Positions 49,901-59,666 of a stretch of 64,000 nt of DNA are shown here, piece by piece; within the stretch, counting starts at the first letter, position 1, and each line of letters begins with the position of its first letter. The stretch comes from Thinopyrum elongatum (taxonomy: Eukaryota; Streptophyta; Magnoliopsida; Poales; Poaceae), in contig JAAAXO010000142.1 of NCBI GenBank assembly GCA_011799875.1, positions 462,853 through 526,852 of the forward strand, in the 5' to 3' direction. The translations under genes were made by a program, and so were the position numbers. The notes under the pieces were generated by a model. The model saw nothing but the letters and a program-made list of their open reading frames with translations. It did no database searches and was not told the DNA's origin.

Positions 49901-51180
49901 GGGTTTGGCGCGTTCGATCGGGCGGTCCATGCCGCGTGCATTGGTGGTGGTGGTGTGGCCGGAGACGGCGCGTAGTGGCGGCGACGAGCACGTCGGCGGC
50001 GACCGGTCTCGGGTGGCGATGGCAAACGGCGATGTGGTCACGCGCGAGTCGAACGAATGGGCTAGGAGGCACCTACGCGGCACGGCAAGCACGTTGGTCA
50101 CGCGCGGGTGACCAAATGGTCACCGGAGAAGCGCCGGCGACCGAACTAGGCGGCGGTGGGTTCGGGCCTCGACGGAGCAGTGGCTACGGGAGGCTAGAGG
50201 GGGCAGGGGAGGGCGCGTTCGGCGCAGGGGCTCATCGGCGTTGCAGAGAAGGCCAGGGGAAGAACGCAGGAGCTCAGGGAGGCGCGAATCGACGGCGGCG
50301 ACGCCGGCGGCCGTAGGGGAAGAAGACGACGCGGACCGACGATGCAGAGGCGTTCGGCTCCGGTTCGTTGGTGCAGGAGGCGTAGAGGAGCACAGCGGAG
50401 CTCGTGGACACGTCGGGGAGGCGAACGGGGTACGGTGGCCGTGGCTACGCTGGAGCCATGGCGGCGGTGGCGCTCGGGTGAGATGGGGAGGCGAGGGAGA
50501 GCGAGAGAGAGTGAGGGAGGGAGAGCCAGGGGGCGCGGGATGCACTTAACCTCCCCGGCGAGGCGAGGCCACTGTCGACCGCTCGGAGAGGGGCCAGAGG
50601 GGCCGGGCGCGCGCGCGCTAGCTGCTTGGCAGCGTGCCTGCGGCGTCAGGGGGTAGGGGAAGGGGGGGCTAGTTGGGCTGGGCCGCCACTGTGCACTTGC
50701 GGTCCGGCACAGTGGGCTTCTTTTCCTTTTTCTAATTTCTTTTCTGTTTTCTCTTTTTAGTTTCTGTTTTGGCTTTTGTTTTTATTTCAAAACACTTTTG
50801 TAAAATATGAGACTAGCCCAAATAAATATGGTGCATTATTAGTCACTGCTAGAAATTGGTTTGGTGTCCATATCTTTTTGTTTGGATTTTATTTAATTGA
50901 AAAAGGATTAAATAGTGCTGTTTTGCTGCTGTTCCTTGTTGTTTGAGTCCTTTTACAATTCCAACCTATGTTGCAATCATTTTTATAAAAGCTTTGGGAA
51001 TATTTGCAACATGCTGGACATTTTTGTTTTCAAAATTGAACAACTTTCATTTTCACTTAAGTTTTAATTTTTAAGTTTGAATTAGGAGTGGAATGCAAAT
51101 GATGATTAGGCACTGATAATCATGATGACTTGGCATAATCAAAAAGGGGATAACTATAGTTAACCACTAGGGGTGTTACA
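46957..51180 (-). mobile_element. 3' LTR (D), 4.22 kb, third subfamily
   Basis: On the - strand it begins TGTAACACCCC (51180) after a PPT and ends GGGGCGTCA (46957) against satellite. Both ends and the R/U5 part match the other LTRs, including the hairpin segment (about 48430-48660) and duplicated TTCTCG hairpins (about 47610-47720). The middle differs: the GC-rich module (49620-50710) is unrelated in sequence to that of A and E, the AT-rich block is longer, and the TATA region is weak (GAATTTATTG near 49083-49092). TGACGTCA lies at 49463-49470. The ORFs at 49687-50656 are chance reading frames of the GC module. Confidence 0.88.
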
Positions 51181-51359
51181 AGTCTCCTCCACTAACAAGA
51201 ATTCTCGTCCCGAGAATTAAGAGGAAGACTGAAGGAAAACGGGGTATTCTTGGAAGTTCTTCCGAAGAAATGTTCGGGAAAAATCTAGAATGACTAGAAT
51301 GTTTTTGATCCCCTTAAGTGGAGAAGCGTTCAACGCATTCAAGGTGTATAAATTTAGCC
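51181..51359 (-). other. 3' end remnant: PPT, hairpin and last codons of the chromodomain ORF
   Basis: Read on the - strand, the part nearest the LTR keeps GAATACCCCG...CTTC...CTCTTAA, the equivalent of the EYPELFPSTS end of the intact polyprotein, then the AATTCTCG hairpin and the PPT GTTAGTGGAGGAGACT. The sequence towards gag is not recognisable. It marks the end of the large internal deletion. Confidence 0.65.
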
Positions 51360-52553
51360 TCAGCATTTGGAGTTATCTGGACACGGTAATTCACTAGCCC
51401 AGCTGATTAACGAAGCATGCATTTTCTCATAATGAAGGCCATGCATGAATGCAAATTTTTCGGAGATGAATGAATGTGATGCTGCTGAATTAAATAAAAT
51501 AGAAGCAGGTACTGGGTTAATGAGAAGGGTACCCATTTCAGTGGCAGGTTGATCCTGGACTTGTTCAATATCAATGTTGTACGCGTGTCCATGATTGCCA
51601 CGATCATTGGCACGGCCAGTACGTGGGAGAGCCAAACGATACTGAGTCTGGCAGCAGTCTTTAGCAAGGTGGCCTGGTTTGCGACACTTGAAGCACAGAC
51701 CATCTTCAAGACGAAGAGGAGCATTGGGTGGAACATGTGGTGCAGCATGATTGTTCCTTGGCGCAGGGGCAGCTGGACGGAACACGTTGTTGGGAATCCA
51801 GACTCGACGCTTCTGTGTTGAGCTCGAAGATGAGCCAACATCGCGATGGCGTTTCGGCGAGTCCTTGTGTTTCATCTGAGCGGTCTCAACCAGAATAGCC
51901 TTGTTCACAATAGTAGAAAAGTCATTGAAGTCCTGAGCAGCAAGGGCAAGCTCGAGGTCTGGGTGGAGTCCGTTATGAAACTTCTCTTGTCTGTGAGCAT
52001 CTGTGGCGATGTCTTCTTCAGCATAGCGGGACAGGTCAAGGAATTCCCGCTGATAAGCCTCGACAGTCTTGTTGCCCTTAGTGAGATTGCGGAACTGGGT
52101 CTTCATGCGGTCCATAATTCCCTGAGGAATATAGCTGGCACGGAAAGCAGCCTGGAACTCAGGCCAAGTAACGACTGTTCCAGTAGGCAGTGAGCGCTTG
52201 TGTGTGTCCCACCATTGAGCAGCGGGGCCCTTTAAGAAAAAGGACGCGAAGGCTACAAAGTTGGCAGTGGAGACATTGGCAGACTCCATCTCGTGAGTGA
52301 TGTCGCGAATCCAGTCATCAGCATCCAGTGGCTTTTCAGAGTTGCGGAACTGAGTGGGGTTAAGTCGCATGAATTCTGGCAGAGTTATTGAAGGAGGGTT
52401 CTGGTTCTGGTTGTTCTGTTGCGGGAACTGAGCCATAATTCCGGTCATGAACTGACGGTTTAGCTCAAACTTTTGCATCATAGCAGCCATATAATCTGGC
52501 GGTGGTGGGCGTTCAGCGGCACGACCATGACCACGACCACCTGGTCTAACCAT
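51360..52553 (-). CDS. gag: Gag with zinc knuckle and start of an inactive protease
   Basis: 397 codons, an open frame from MVRPGGRGHG. Retrotransposon Gag packages the element RNA. Visible parts: a basic Gly/Arg start; a Met/Gln-rich segment (23-50); the retrotransposon-gag core with DADDWIRDI (78-86) and KGPAAQWW (108-115), KTVEAYQREF and a C-terminal helix to about 225; a basic linker with a Ser run (241-245) and KRR; and a CCHC zinc knuckle C287-C290-H295-C300. The protease begins near 340, but the expected Asp-Ser-Gly is Asn-Ser-Ala (355-357), so it cannot be catalytic. The frame ends 40 residues later, where protease and reverse transcriptase are deleted. Gag itself looks complete, so it could act in trans (inference). 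It lies 247 bp downstream of ORF1 on the same strand. Confidence 0.9.
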   Translation of the reverse strand: MVRPGGRGHGRAAERPPPPDYMAAMMQKFELNRQFMTGIMAQFPQQNNQNQNPPSITLPEFMRLNPTQFRNSEKPLDADDWIRDITHEMESANVSTANFVAFASFFLKGPAAQWWDTHKRSLPTGTVVTWPEFQAAFRASYIPQGIMDRMKTQFRNLTKGNKTVEAYQREFLDLSRYAEEDIATDAHRQEKFHNGLHPDLELALAAQDFNDFSTIVNKAILVETAQMKHKDSPKRHRDVGSSSSSTQKRRVWIPNNVFRPAAPAPRNNHAAPHVPPNAPLRLEDGLCFKCRKPGHLAKDCCQTQYRLALPRTGRANDRGNHGHAYNIDIEQVQDQPATEMGTLLINPVPASILFNSAASHSFISEKFAFMHGLHYEKMHASLISWASELPCPDNSKC

Positions 52554-52800
52554 CCTGCTAAGTTTTAACAGGGGTAGTTCAGTAAAAGCATTTGCGGGTG
52601 TTAGGGAGAAGCATGATGTAATACGACATTAATCAAGCAATGTAATAGATACTTAACAGTAGTCAATTAAGACATACAGATCCATACACAGAGTCGGGTA
52701 CATGCAGACAACATAACGGCGCAAATTTAAAGGTAGACATACTAGGCGGCGCGCAGGCACGCCGTAAGAAAGTACACAACGGGACATAGCAAAGGCCACA
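52554..52800 (-). other. ORF1-gag spacer
   Basis: 247 bp with no ORF of note. Part of it (GTGTACTTTC..., GTGCCTGCGCGCCGCC) is shared with the + strand element at about 26040-26115, which confirms that ORF1 and gag are neighbours in the family. Confidence 0.55.
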
Positions 52801-53571
52801 TCAATGTCGGGGAAGACCACGGAAACGGGGTAACTGCAAGTGCAGACGACGAATGTTCGTCGCGGAAGGATCCTGCGCTCCATGAGCACTCTGATGCAGA
52901 ACCCGGTCTCGAGCTGTAAGAAGAGGTCCACGTGCAGGTGTGTGACCTCCCACAGTAGGCCAATCAATGCCAGCAGGCATCTGAGTCCTACGCGGGTAAA
53001 GGATGTACTCCGGATGTATCTCTGCATGAACAGCTGGTTGCAACTGCGTCATAGCATCATAGAGGCGTGCTCGAGTGGCAAACAACTCTACGGTGAGAGC
53101 CCGAACAGTGCGATCCAGAGCCTGAGTGCACTGAATCAGAACGTGCTGGTCGTAACGACGACACTCGTACGGGGCGTAGTTAGCTGTGTAGTATCCATTA
53201 GCATCTCCAGCCGGGGCATACGGAATGTATCGGAACTCCGAGGCATCGAAGATACTACTGAACTCTCCCCGGAGACGTGCGACAGCTGAGTAGGCGGCAT
53301 CATGGACTGCCATCTCAATCGTCACGCCGATACCGCGGAAAAGGTGCAGCTCAGTGTCTGAATCACCGCGCTGATCATAGATACGAACATCAGCATGGTA
53401 CTGCTCCTGGTTGAACTCGCGATAATCCTCATAGACCATGTACTCGGGGTACCAGCGGTAGCCAAGTCTGGTCAGGAGGGCGATCAGGACAGCTGGGAAA
53501 CCAGGGGCACCACGAGCGCAAGTGCGGAGCACAAGCTGCGTCGTAGGGCGTGGTGGAAACAAACGATCCAT
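52801..53571 (-). CDS. ORF1, extra ORF upstream of gag, dsRBD-like N-terminal pattern
   Basis: 256 codons from the ATG at 53571-53569. An in-frame ATG exists 18 codons upstream, but the intact - strand copy and the + copy share the MDRLFPP / MNHLFPP start with an untranslated-looking leader before it. Residues about 26-101 follow the alpha-beta-beta-beta-alpha spacing of a double-stranded-RNA-binding domain: PAVLIALLTRLG, then PEYMVYE (42-48), then YHADVRIYD (58-66), then GIGVT (80-84) and the alanine-rich helix AVHDAAYSAVARL (88-100). The basic residues usual before that last helix are missing, so RNA binding is uncertain. A Tyr-rich middle and a helical C-terminal region (QHVLIQCTQAL onward) follow. 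The function is unknown and the domain call is by eye. Fragments survive at the start of the two RNase H-integrase ORFs, so it belongs to this family. Confidence 0.65.
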   Translation of the reverse strand: MDRLFPPRPTTQLVLRTCARGAPGFPAVLIALLTRLGYRWYPEYMVYEDYREFNQEQYHADVRIYDQRGDSDTELHLFRGIGVTIEMAVHDAAYSAVARLRGEFSSIFDASEFRYIPYAPAGDANGYYTANYAPYECRRYDQHVLIQCTQALDRTVRALTVELFATRARLYDAMTQLQPAVHAEIHPEYILYPRRTQMPAGIDWPTVGGHTPARGPLLTARDRVLHQSAHGAQDPSATNIRRLHLQLPRFRGLPRH

Positions 53572-53724
53572 GTGAAACAGAGGAAATTCAGGATTTGTCA
53601 AAAGACAATGATAATTATAATACAACTCAGAGAGAAAGGTTAAACAAAATAATGGAAAGGAAAATGATTATCAGACTAATCATATCAATGGTAAGGAGTT
53701 AAACACAGATATCCACCTCTCCGG
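53572..53724 (-). other. Truncated leader without PBS
   Basis: On the - strand it begins CCGGAGAGGTGGATATC immediately after the end of LTR E. The intact leader of the neighbouring element has PBS and about 240 bp before the equivalent CCCGGAGAGCTGGATAT. It ends CTGTTTCAC-ATG, where the two other copies have CTGTTTCAG-ATG. Confidence 0.7.
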
Positions 53725-53726
53725 TG

Positions 53727-56700
53727 TGACGCCCCCGGCCCGATCGTGCACTAATCATACACGCAAATGCACACGATCAAGCCTAAGGACTCACGGGAAG
53801 ATATCACAACACAACTCTAAAACATAAATAAAGTCATACAAGCTTTATATTACAAGCCAGGGGCCTCGAGGGCTCGAATACATAAGCTTGCGAACAAGCG
53901 TCAGCGGAAGCAACAGATATCTGAGTACAGATATGAAATAGAAACAGAAAGGCCTTTAGAAAGGCGGGGCAAAATAAAACACTACGATCGAAAGGCGAAG
54001 GCCTCCTGCCTGGGACCCTCCGATCCTACTCCTGGTCGTCGGTCAACTCGTAGTAGTATCCATCCTCTGGGTAGTAGTAGTAGTAGCGATCGTCGGGGCA
54101 TCTGTCTCAGGGGGCTCCGTCCTCTGGTCACGTCAAACTGATATGGGGAGAAAAAGGAAAACAAAGCAACCGTGAGTACGCAGAAGTACTCAGCAAGCAA
54201 GGATCTACACTACATATGCAACATTATCAAGGGGAGGCTGTATATGTGGACTGGGCTGCAGAAATGCCAGAATAGAGAGAAGGCCTAGTCCTATCGAAGA
54301 CTAGCATCTTCAGCGGTCTTGCAGCAGTAGAAGAGAGTAGAACAATACCATATAATGTAGCAGTAATATTATCAACCTCACCCAGAGATCCTTTCTCGAC
54401 TCCCTGCGAGAAAGCAATCCCAGAGCCATAAAGTCATCAAACCTCGTCCTGAGATCCTTTCTCGACTCCCTGTGAGAAAGCGATCCCAGAGCCAATACAG
54501 TCATCAACCTATTAACGTCTCAAGGGCCAGTTCTAGTTGTATCGATCGGGATACAACTCCGAGTGTCCTTTACCGTAGGACCGGCTATCGATAGAAATGT
54601 TCTTCCCTGCAGGGGTGCACCAACTTACCCATCACGCTCGCTTAACTCCGGCCGGACACACTTTCCTGGGTCATGCCCGGCCTCGGCCAAACGACACATC
54701 GCAACCCTACCTACAGCTCAGCAGAGAGGTCCCCATCGGTCTACATCCTAAGCGCTCAGAGGTCTTGGGCCATCGCCCTGTGCACTCCGAGTCGTTGCGT
54801 GCAGGGGGAAGCCAGGCACCAGGGGGGCGCCGGTCCGTCCCGGCCGCAAGGCTGAACTAGACGTCTGACAGAGCTTTCGGCTGATGCTACGATGCAGAAC
54901 GCCCATACTATGCCCACGTGATGGTTAGTGCTATCAGACCAGAGGCCTGCTCGGATCAAATATCCAAATCGTTAATGGACTAGGGCTTGCGGAAACGAGC
55001 AGAGACTCACGAAAGATGTGACCCCGTCGCCCCGTCTCGAGGACTTACGGCAAGGGCTAAGAATGCCCGGCCGCGCCTCGTATTCACCACTCGGGCACCA
55101 CACTGGCAACCCGCCTTCACATCACACGCGGGTACCCCTCAGGGTCGACCCGCCTTTCCAAGTAACATTGTAAAGTCCAAGTATCCGTGTGTCCATAACA
55201 TCAGGGAATCCGAGGTATCACCCTCATTGAATTCCCACTCGATGTATCCGTCAAGGTGAACTCGGAGGAATCACCCTCACTGGGTCCACACTTGAGGTGT
55301 TGTACGATAGCGTCGTTATCGGAAGCGGTGAAGGGGGAATCACCCTCGATGACCACGACCGAATAGCTACTCTACAGAGTTAACATCAGAAGTGCTACAT
55401 GAGGTTTCACCCTCGGCACTTGATAGTAACGCTGCAGTGTCGTTACAACTAAGGGGGGTGATGTGCGGTGTCGGGTCCTGGTCTTCAATCCCGCTGATCG
55501 GGTCTTCTAACGATCCAGCGCGGCAGTCGGGGTAAGTGGGGTCACTGATAGGTCTCTACCCAGCCTAGACTAAACAGTTTAGGATATGCAGGTAATTATC
55601 AACAGCAGGTTACAATAAACAGGCTATGCATCAGAATAGGTAAAGCAGCAGCAGCAGCAGCAATTCTAATGCAAGCATGAGAAATAGAATGGGCGATATC
55701 GGTATGCTCAAAGGGGGGGGCTTGCCTGGTTGCTCGGCGGCAAAGGCAAGGTCGTCAGTACTGGAACCAATCACCGGAGCTGCGTCGGCACCGGGCTCTA
55801 TCGAGAGAGAAGAGGGGGAGGAAACAGTATAAATATAAAGCAAACAAGAGCAACACAAAGTACGACATGACAATGTGCAGTGCCGGGTGTGTCCTAACAT
55901 ATGGTTGCACGTCACTGAGGAAGGAGGAATCCATCCGGGAATGTTTTCCCGGTTCCGGACATTTGTCAAACAGATGACCAGAGAGGAACGGTTGTATGTT
56001 CGGATAGTTAGAGACGTGTGGCGGACGAACGGACCGCGTATTCAGATTCGTCTCGTCGTTCTGAGCAACTTTCATGTACAAAGTTTTTCGATCTGAGTTA
56101 CGGATTATTTTATATGATTTTCTAAAGCTTTTATTAATTTCTGAATTTTAATTAATTATTTAAATCTAACATTATCCAGAATAGTGCTCGCTGATGTCAG
56201 CATGACATCATGCTGACGTCAGCAGTTATTAGGGTTAAGTTAACTAAACAATTAGTCTAATTAATTAATTAAATATCTATTTATTTGTATTTATTATTTT
56301 TATTTATTTCTAAAACGTTTTAGGGCGGGGCCCGTTTGTCAGTGTCTCTGGGGGTTTGGCCCCACCTGTCTGTGGCACAGGGGGCCACGGGCGGGCGCGG
56401 GTGCGGCGCGCGTGCGGGCGCACGGCGAGGCGGGCGGGGGCGCGCGGCCAGGGCAAGCCCGGGCGCGGCCAGGTGCGGGCGAGGCGCGCGGTGGCCGGAG
56501 CGGCAGCGGGCGGCGGCGCGCGGCGCAGGGCGCGCGGAGGCGAGGCGGGGGCGGCCACGGGTGGTCGGCTCGGTGAGCTGGGATGGCGGCAGCTGCCGAC
56601 CCGCAGCGAGCAACAGCTCGACAGCAGCCGCGGCAGGAGAGCAGCGGCGGGGGTCCTCACCGAGGGTCGTAGGCCAAGGCAGCGGGGGGGGGGGGTGTGG

Positions 56701-57575
56701 GTGGTTTCGAGCTCGAGGGGGAACGGGCGAAGGGTCGAGGCGGCGGCGTCGGCGTCGAGCGCGTCGAGGCGCGGGGGGGCCAGCGAGCGCACGGGCTCGG
56801 GGCGCCGAGCGTCGATGGCGAGGAGGGGCTCGGGGTGAAGGCCGGAGACGACGGCGGTGAGAGGCAGCCGGCGGGCAAGCGCGCGGGCGCGGTCGTCGCG
56901 GGGGGGGGGGGGGAACGAGCGGCGTCGGCACGGGATCGGGGGATCCCGATCCAGATGGGGGGAAGGAGTGAGCGGTGGGGGGGGGGGGGGTCGAGTGGGT
57001 TAGGTTCGTGGTGTGGTGGCCTAATAGCCGCAGCAGGTGGGTGGCCGACTGGGCTTCGGCCCAGTTGGGCCAAGGGGAGGGGGGGGGTTTCTCCTTTTTT
57101 TTTTTCTGTTGTGTTTTCCCTTTTCTTTTGTCTTTTTCTTTTATCTATTTCCTTTTCTCAGTTTAGTAAATAGTTAAGCCACATTTTGAATTTGCAAAAC
57201 ACAGGGACTACTCCAACCAGTAATAGGTATTATCTACCACTACCAAAAATTAGTTTGGAGAAAAATAGGAGCTCCCACAATTTTTATAATAATTAAAATG
57301 CATTTATCCTCACTGTTTTAATTATGTTAGAGCCACCTAATTATTTTATTATTTGTTGGCTACAATTTTAGTATTGCCTCTGAATTGTTTGCCATAATAT
57401 GAACAATTTAGTTTCTGATTTGAGCAACTTTTATTTTTCACTTTCATTTAAATTTGAATTTTGACTTAGGAGTTGAAAAGCATTATGATGCAAATGATGA
57501 TCATGCACTGTTAATCATGCTGACTTGGCATTGTCAAAAGGGTGATTACTGTAGTTAACCACCGGGGGTGTTACA
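53727..57575 (-). mobile_element. LTR E, 3.85 kb
   Basis: On the - strand it starts TGTAACACCCCC (57575) after a PPT and ends GGGGCGTCA (53727). It carries a GC-rich module (56320-57090), GCTGACGTCAGC (56212-56223), a TATA-like region (55829-55838), the hairpin segment (about 55205-55425) and paired hairpins (about 54390-54490). It is the 3' LTR of the RNase H-integrase element and also lies at the upstream end of the ORF1-gag element, a shared middle LTR. Confidence 0.9.
55829..55838 (-). promoter_or_regulatory. TATA-box candidate of LTR E
   Basis: TTTATATTTATACTG on the - strand is followed by CCTCCCCCTCTTCTCTCTCG, the same core-promoter arrangement as in A1, A2 and B2. Confidence 0.45.
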
Positions 57576-57588
57576 AATCTCCTCTACT
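57576..57588 (-). other. Polypurine tract of derivative 2
   Basis: On the - strand AGTAGAGGAGATT directly precedes LTR E. It is identical to the tract at 29025-29037. Confidence 0.85.
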
Positions 57589-57611
57589 AACAAGAATTCT
57601 CGTCCCGAGAA

Positions 57612-59666
57612 TTAAGAGGTAGAAGGAAAAAGTTCGGGGTATTCCGCATGAAGATTATCCTCGCGTTCCCAAGTGGCTTCATCTTCAGTATGATTTGACC
57701 ACTGCACTTTGAGGAACTTGGTAACCTTCTGACGGGTTCGACGTTCAGCTTCATCGAGAATGCGGATCGGATGCTCCTTATAGGATAGATCATCATGCAA
57801 CTCGAGCATTTCATGATCCACTGCTCGGTGTGGAGATTCCTTGAAGCATTTACGAAGTTGCGACACATGGAAGACATCGTGGATATGAGAGAATTGCGGC
57901 GGCAATTCCAATTTATATGCCACCTGACCACGTCTAGCAATAATGCGGAAAGGACCAATGTAGCGGGGAGCTAACTTGCCCTTGATTCCAAAACGGTGAG
58001 TGCCCTTCATAGGAGTGACGCGCAGATAAACTTGATCACCAGGTTGATAAATCAAACCCCATCGTTTGCGATCATAGTTGCTCTTCTGACGATCCTGAGC
58101 CGCCTTAAGATTTTCCCGGACAATTCGGACTTGTTCTTCGGCGTGTTGAATAATATCCGGTCCAACAAGAGGTCGTTCCCCAGTTTCTGACCAATTCAGA
58201 GGGGTTCGACACTTACGTCCATAGAGAACTTCAAAGGGAGCCATTTTCAAGCTGGCTTGATAGCTGTTGTTGTAAGAGAATTCGGCATACGGGAGAGATT
58301 CTTCCCACTTCTTGCCGAATGAAATAACACAAGCTCGAAGCATATCTTCAAGCACTTGATTAACTCGTTCGACTTGGCCTTGAGATTGAGGGTGATAAGC
58401 TGAACTCCAGGTAATATGAGTTCCCATAGCTTCTTGGAAACTTTCCCAGAACTTGGAGGTGAAAAGACCGCCACGGTCCGAACTGATCTCCTTCGGAATA
58501 CCGTGGAGTGATACAATTCTGGAGATATACAACTCTGCTAACTGACTAGCAGTGATCGTCTCCTTGACAGGCAGAAAGTGTGCAACTTTAGAGAGTTGGT
58601 CGACGACGACAAGAATAGCATCGTGACCCTTCTGTGACCTGGGAAGTCCTGTAATGAAATCCATCTGAACCTTATCCCATTTCCATAGAGGAATAGGCAA
58701 CGGTTGCAGAATTCCAGCTGGTTTCTGATGTTCTGCTTTAACGCGACGACACACATCACATTCAGCAACATAACGAGCAATGTCCTGCTTCATTCTGGAC
58801 CACCAGTACCTTTGACGGAGATCATGATACATTTTGGTGCTACCCGGATGAATAGACAACGGGGTATCATCTGCCTCCTTCATGACTTTGTGAGTCATAA
58901 GCTCGAAGCGAGGTACGACAATGCGGTTTCTGAAATACAGGGTTCCATCTTCAGACAGCGAGAAATCCCTATACTTTTCAAGGTGAAGACTTTTCTTCAT
59001 CAGATCAACTTCAGCATCTTTAGCTTGCGCAGTCTTAACAGCTTTTTCGAGATCTGGTTGTATCATAAGGTTATTAAGAGATCCCTGTGGAACAATACGC
59101 AGATTTAGCTTGCGTAGTTCTTCAAAAAGACGAGGTTGAGCTCGCCTAACCATGAGGTTGTCGCAATAGGACTTGCGGCTTAAGGCATCAGCCATCACGT
59201 TAGCCTTGCCAGGGGTATAGGATATACCCAAATCATAGTCCGCAATGGCCTCCATCCATCTTTGCTGACGGAGGTTTAGAGAAGGTTGAGTGAACAAGTA
59301 CTTCAGACTTTTATGATCCGTGTATATCTCGCAACGATTACCGAGGAGGTAATGTCGCCACAACTGCAGTGCATAGATGACAGCAGCTAGTTCTAGACCA
59401 TGTACCGGATAATTCTCTTCATGTGGGCGCAACTGACGAGAGCCATAAGCAATCACTTTACGCTCTTGCATTAGGACACAGCCTAATCCTTCACGGGATG
59501 CATCACAATAAATCACAAAGTCTTTGCGGGTATCTAGAGGAGAAAGTACTGGGGTATTGTAACGGATTGACATCTGCCCCAGTGGATAAAGAATGTACTC
59601 TGGATGTATCCCTGCTCGAACAGCTGGTAGCTGCGTCGCAGGGTGTGGTGGAAACAAACGATCCAT
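57612..59666 (-). CDS. pol: RNase H - integrase - chromodomain polyprotein (no reverse transcriptase)
   Basis: 684 codons from the ATG at 59666-59664; the frame is open 45 codons further upstream, but that part is leader. Numbering from this Met: the first ~28 residues ([13 protein letters not shown], then HPEYILYP) are ORF1 ends fused together. RNase H follows with catalytic D55, E92, D117 and D160 (YCDAS, LELAA, YTDHK, ADALSRK). Integrase has its zinc finger H273-H281-C303-C306 and a D336, D397, E433 triad with the canonical 35-residue spacing between the last two. A GPF-type segment (YIGPFRI) and a chromodomain ending WEREDNLHAEYPELF follow. RNase H removes template RNA and integrase inserts the cDNA. 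Chromodomains steer chromoviruses to certain chromatin. All catalytic residues are present, but with no reverse transcriptase or protease it depends on helpers. Confidence 0.95.
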   Translation of the reverse strand: MDRLFPPHPATQLPAVRAGIHPEYILYPLGQMSIRYNTPVLSPLDTRKDFVIYCDASREGLGCVLMQERKVIAYGSRQLRPHEENYPVHGLELAAVIYALQLWRHYLLGNRCEIYTDHKSLKYLFTQPSLNLRQQRWMEAIADYDLGISYTPGKANVMADALSRKSYCDNLMVRRAQPRLFEELRKLNLRIVPQGSLNNLMIQPDLEKAVKTAQAKDAEVDLMKKSLHLEKYRDFSLSEDGTLYFRNRIVVPRFELMTHKVMKEADDTPLSIHPGSTKMYHDLRQRYWWSRMKQDIARYVAECDVCRRVKAEHQKPAGILQPLPIPLWKWDKVQMDFITGLPRSQKGHDAILVVVDQLSKVAHFLPVKETITASQLAELYISRIVSLHGIPKEISSDRGGLFTSKFWESFQEAMGTHITWSSAYHPQSQGQVERVNQVLEDMLRACVISFGKKWEESLPYAEFSYNNSYQASLKMAPFEVLYGRKCRTPLNWSETGERPLVGPDIIQHAEEQVRIVRENLKAAQDRQKSNYDRKRWGLIYQPGDQVYLRVTPMKGTHRFGIKGKLAPRYIGPFRIIARRGQVAYKLELPPQFSHIHDVFHVSQLRKCFKESPHRAVDHEMLELHDDLSYKEHPIRILDEAERRTRQKVTKFLKVQWSNHTEDEATWEREDNLHAEYPELFPSTS

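Larger units (their letters stand above)
46957..53724 (-). mobile_element. Gypsy deletion derivative 1: ORF1 + gag, sharing LTR E
   Basis: On the - strand: truncated leader (no PBS), ORF1, gag with the start of protease, about 180 bp of the element's 3' end, PPT and 3' LTR D. The region from protease through most of the chromodomain is deleted. Its upstream LTR would be LTR E, which directly abuts the shortened leader, so it forms the second half of an LTR-internal-LTR-internal-LTR chain. Non-autonomous. Confidence 0.8.

Noticed and set aside
51407..52193. ORFs overlapping - strand gag in other frames
   Set aside because: Shadow frames; only the frame with the gag core and zinc knuckle shows protein-family conservation with the + strand copy.
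57996..59108. ORFs on the strand opposite the integrase polyprotein
   Set aside because: They are antisense shadows of a conserved coding frame and share no features with known proteins.
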